Assembly: GCA_017540085.1 (NCBI GenBank)
Contig: JAFYBQ010000030.1
Span: 1-64,000, forward strand
From: Synergistaceae bacterium
Lineage (GTDB): Bacteria > Synergistota > Synergistia > Synergistales > Aminobacteriaceae
Reading direction: 5' to 3'
Length of the DNA stretch: 64,000 nucleotides
In this document: positions 62,836 through 64,000 of the stretch, in pieces
How positions within the stretch are numbered: the stretch's first letter is position 1
How the letters are laid out: each line of letters begins with the position of its first letter
Notes under the pieces: model-generated
Seen by the model: only the letters and a program-made list of their open reading frames with translations
Told to the model about the DNA's origin: nothing
Database searches by the model: none
Made by a program: the position numbers and the translations under genes

Positions 62836-63469
62836 TTTTTGCCGTCAATGTCATGCGCTCATGAATATCCCCGTTCCTGTACGAACAACAGCGCGAATCA
62901 GTCAGCGTATTTATCCCTGAGACAATAATATTTTCCCGCCTCATACCCCCGTCAAGAAGCTGGCTCACAATCTCCCCGGCAAGGTCAAAATACACTCTCT
63001 CCCCGTCAATGTCGTAATTCTCACGGTGAAACGCCTCAATCCCTTTTTCTGTCCATTCCTCGCCCCGCTTCCTGAAATATTCACGCCCTATGCAAGGCCC
63101 AACCCACGCGCAAGCCCCGCCGATGTCAGCAAAAATTTCACGCGCAATCCTGAGTCCCGCGCCGGAAATGTTCAGGGCTGTACCCTTGTAGCCCGAATGC
63201 AGAATCATCACCCACGAATCTCCGCATATCATTACCGGGACGCAGTCAGCAAAACGCAATGAGGCCGTAACATTTGGGACGGTCAGCAAAATTCCGTCAG
63301 CCTCCGGGCGCAAAGGGAGCGCGTAATCTGAGACGTTCGAGGCATTGACGACAAGAATATTTTTCCCGTGAACCTGCGAGGGCATTATGTGAGGTGCTGA
63401 GACATGGCCGGAAGTCTCTCCCTTCATGAAGAAATTTGCGGAAATGTTTTCGGGGGTACGTATGAGCAT
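62816..63469 (-). CDS. pgeF: peptidoglycan editing factor / YfiH laccase-domain protein
   Basis: A 217-residue YfiH-type protein. Signatures are PSQVHGKNILVV, RFADCVPVMI, ILHSGYKGTALN (HSGxxG), VGPCIGREYF and SRCCSYRNGD. The family removes misplaced amino acids from peptidoglycan precursors or acts on nucleosides; copper oxidase activity has also been reported. ATG 63469 is taken because it gives the family N-terminus (MLIRTPENISANF). It is divergent from the AEC transporter. Confidence 0.88.
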   Translation of the reverse strand: MLIRTPENISANFFMKGETSGHVSAPHIMPSQVHGKNILVVNASNVSDYALPLRPEADGILLTVPNVTASLRFADCVPVMICGDSWVMILHSGYKGTALNISGAGLRIAREIFADIGGACAWVGPCIGREYFRKRGEEWTEKGIEAFHRENYDIDGERVYFDLAGEIVSQLLDGGMRRENIIVSGINTLTDSRCCSYRNGDIHERMTLTAKIKGSTD

Positions 63470-63531
63470 TATTATTCGTCCTTTGTGTGCTAAGATTGTC
63501 AGAAAAATTTTGTTGCGGGGGAAATTCTACA

Positions 63532-64000
63532 ATGAGCCTTGATTTTTTCACAGTAGCTTCTAACCTTGTCAGCCTTTTCGCGTTAATCGCCGCCGGATAT
63601 ATCGCCGTCAAAACAGGAGTCTTAAAGCCGGAAGCCTCTCCGCATTTCTCCGCGCTCCTGCTGAAAATCACGCTCCCATGTACTATATTTGTGTCTCTTG
63701 TTACACGTGAATATGATCCGGCGTTTGCACGGGACGGAGTAACTATCATCATTGCGGGGATTATAGCGTTCCCGGCCATGATGTATATATCGCGGGGGCT
63801 TTCGGGAGTCTTTCACGTGCCTGAAGGCAGGCGGGGAGTCTGGGCGTTCATTACGGCATACAGCAATTCCGGGTTCATGGGATTCCCGATTGCGCTGGCT
63901 CTTTTCGGGACTGAGGGACTTGCGCTGTCAGTCATGCTCAATGTAGCGTTCAACATTACGCTGTACACCCTCGGAGCTATGGAGCTTATCCGCGACAATC
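63532..64000 (+). CDS. AEC-family transporter, N-terminal part
   Basis: The frame starts at ATG 63532 (GCGGGGGAAA upstream), runs without a stop to the window edge (about 156 residues), and reads SLFALIAAGYIAVKTGVL, ITLPCTIFVSL and AYSNSGFMGFPIALALFG. These are signatures of the auxin-efflux-carrier (AEC/PF03547) permeases, often malonate or organic-acid carriers in bacteria. The rest lies outside the window. Confidence 0.88.
   Translation, partial: MSLDFFTVASNLVSLFALIAAGYIAVKTGVLKPEASPHFSALLLKITLPCTIFVSLVTREYDPAFARDGVTIIIAGIIAFPAMMYISRGLSGVFHVPEGRRGVWAFITAYSNSGFMGFPIALALFGTEGLALSVMLNVAFNITLYTLGAMELIRDN

Overview
The window looks like a chromosomal segment of a flagellated, diderm bacterium of the phylum Synergistota (Synergistaceae-like). 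The pointers are: a cell-surface protein ending in a Synerg-CTERM-type tail (44087-45934); a set of genes for lipid A-type aminoarabinose; a secreted oxidoreductase with SLH-like repeats; and Firmicutes-like housekeeping synteny (rsmB-PASTA-rpe, rbgA-rnhB-fliK/flhB-like-yraN, yicC-gmk-ftsH) in moderately GC-rich DNA with frequent TTG and GTG starts. The genus cannot be fixed from the sequence alone.

Layout. 1-523: 3' end of a 23S rRNA gene, a 5S gene and their terminator. 629-5686: a 'graveyard' with a decayed type III restriction-modification locus (frameshifted Res, truncated and internally deleted Mod), an intact secreted esterase, and a methyltransferase pseudogene broken by a 13-bp tandem duplication. 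5785-11146 (minus): AsmA/TamB-like envelope protein, small site-2 protease and argG. 11251-24727 (plus): C69 dipeptidase, thermonuclease-like protein, then a long dense run of housekeeping genes (Zn peptidase, rsmB, three tandem ankyrin genes, PASTA protein, rpe, RodZ-like, lepB, rbgA, rnhB, FliK-like, FlhB-like, yraN). 24724-30677: cstA with a consensus promoter, a small surface-polysaccharide group (epimerase, glycosyltransferase, sugar-phosphate transferase), tRNA-Gln(CTG), and a sodium:solute symporter. 30733-36335: FAD oxidoreductase, DUF533 protein, XRE regulator, birA-bioY, lipoprotein. 36528-41880: a ParA-like ATPase coupled to a TPR protein, and a lone NuoL/MrpD-like antiporter subunit. 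41947-44084: small cysteine-rich zinc protein and flagellin.

44087-52327 (minus) carries a compact six-gene arn-like operon (arnC, arnA formyltransferase, arnD, an aminotransferase, arnA decarboxylase, arnT) followed by the Synerg-CTERM protein. It would build L-Ara4N on undecaprenyl phosphate and transfer it to lipid A; ArnA is split into two genes and no ArnE/F flippase is visible. 52577-53600 holds a decayed IS200/IS605 element. 53626-62790 (plus) is another dense housekeeping run: deoxynucleoside kinase, Nif3-like, trpS, pseudouridine synthase, HDOD protein, cmk, plsC, yicC, gmk, a small membrane protein and ftsH. The window ends with pgeF (minus) and the start of an AEC-family transporter.

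The most unusual items are the ParA-TPR gene pair with an unexplained ParA C-terminal domain, the split arn operon with a PseC-like aminotransferase, the ankyrin triplet inserted in a conserved translation/cell-wall neighbourhood, and the mutational scars (13-bp duplication, Mod internal deletion). No complete new defence system or CRISPR array was seen.
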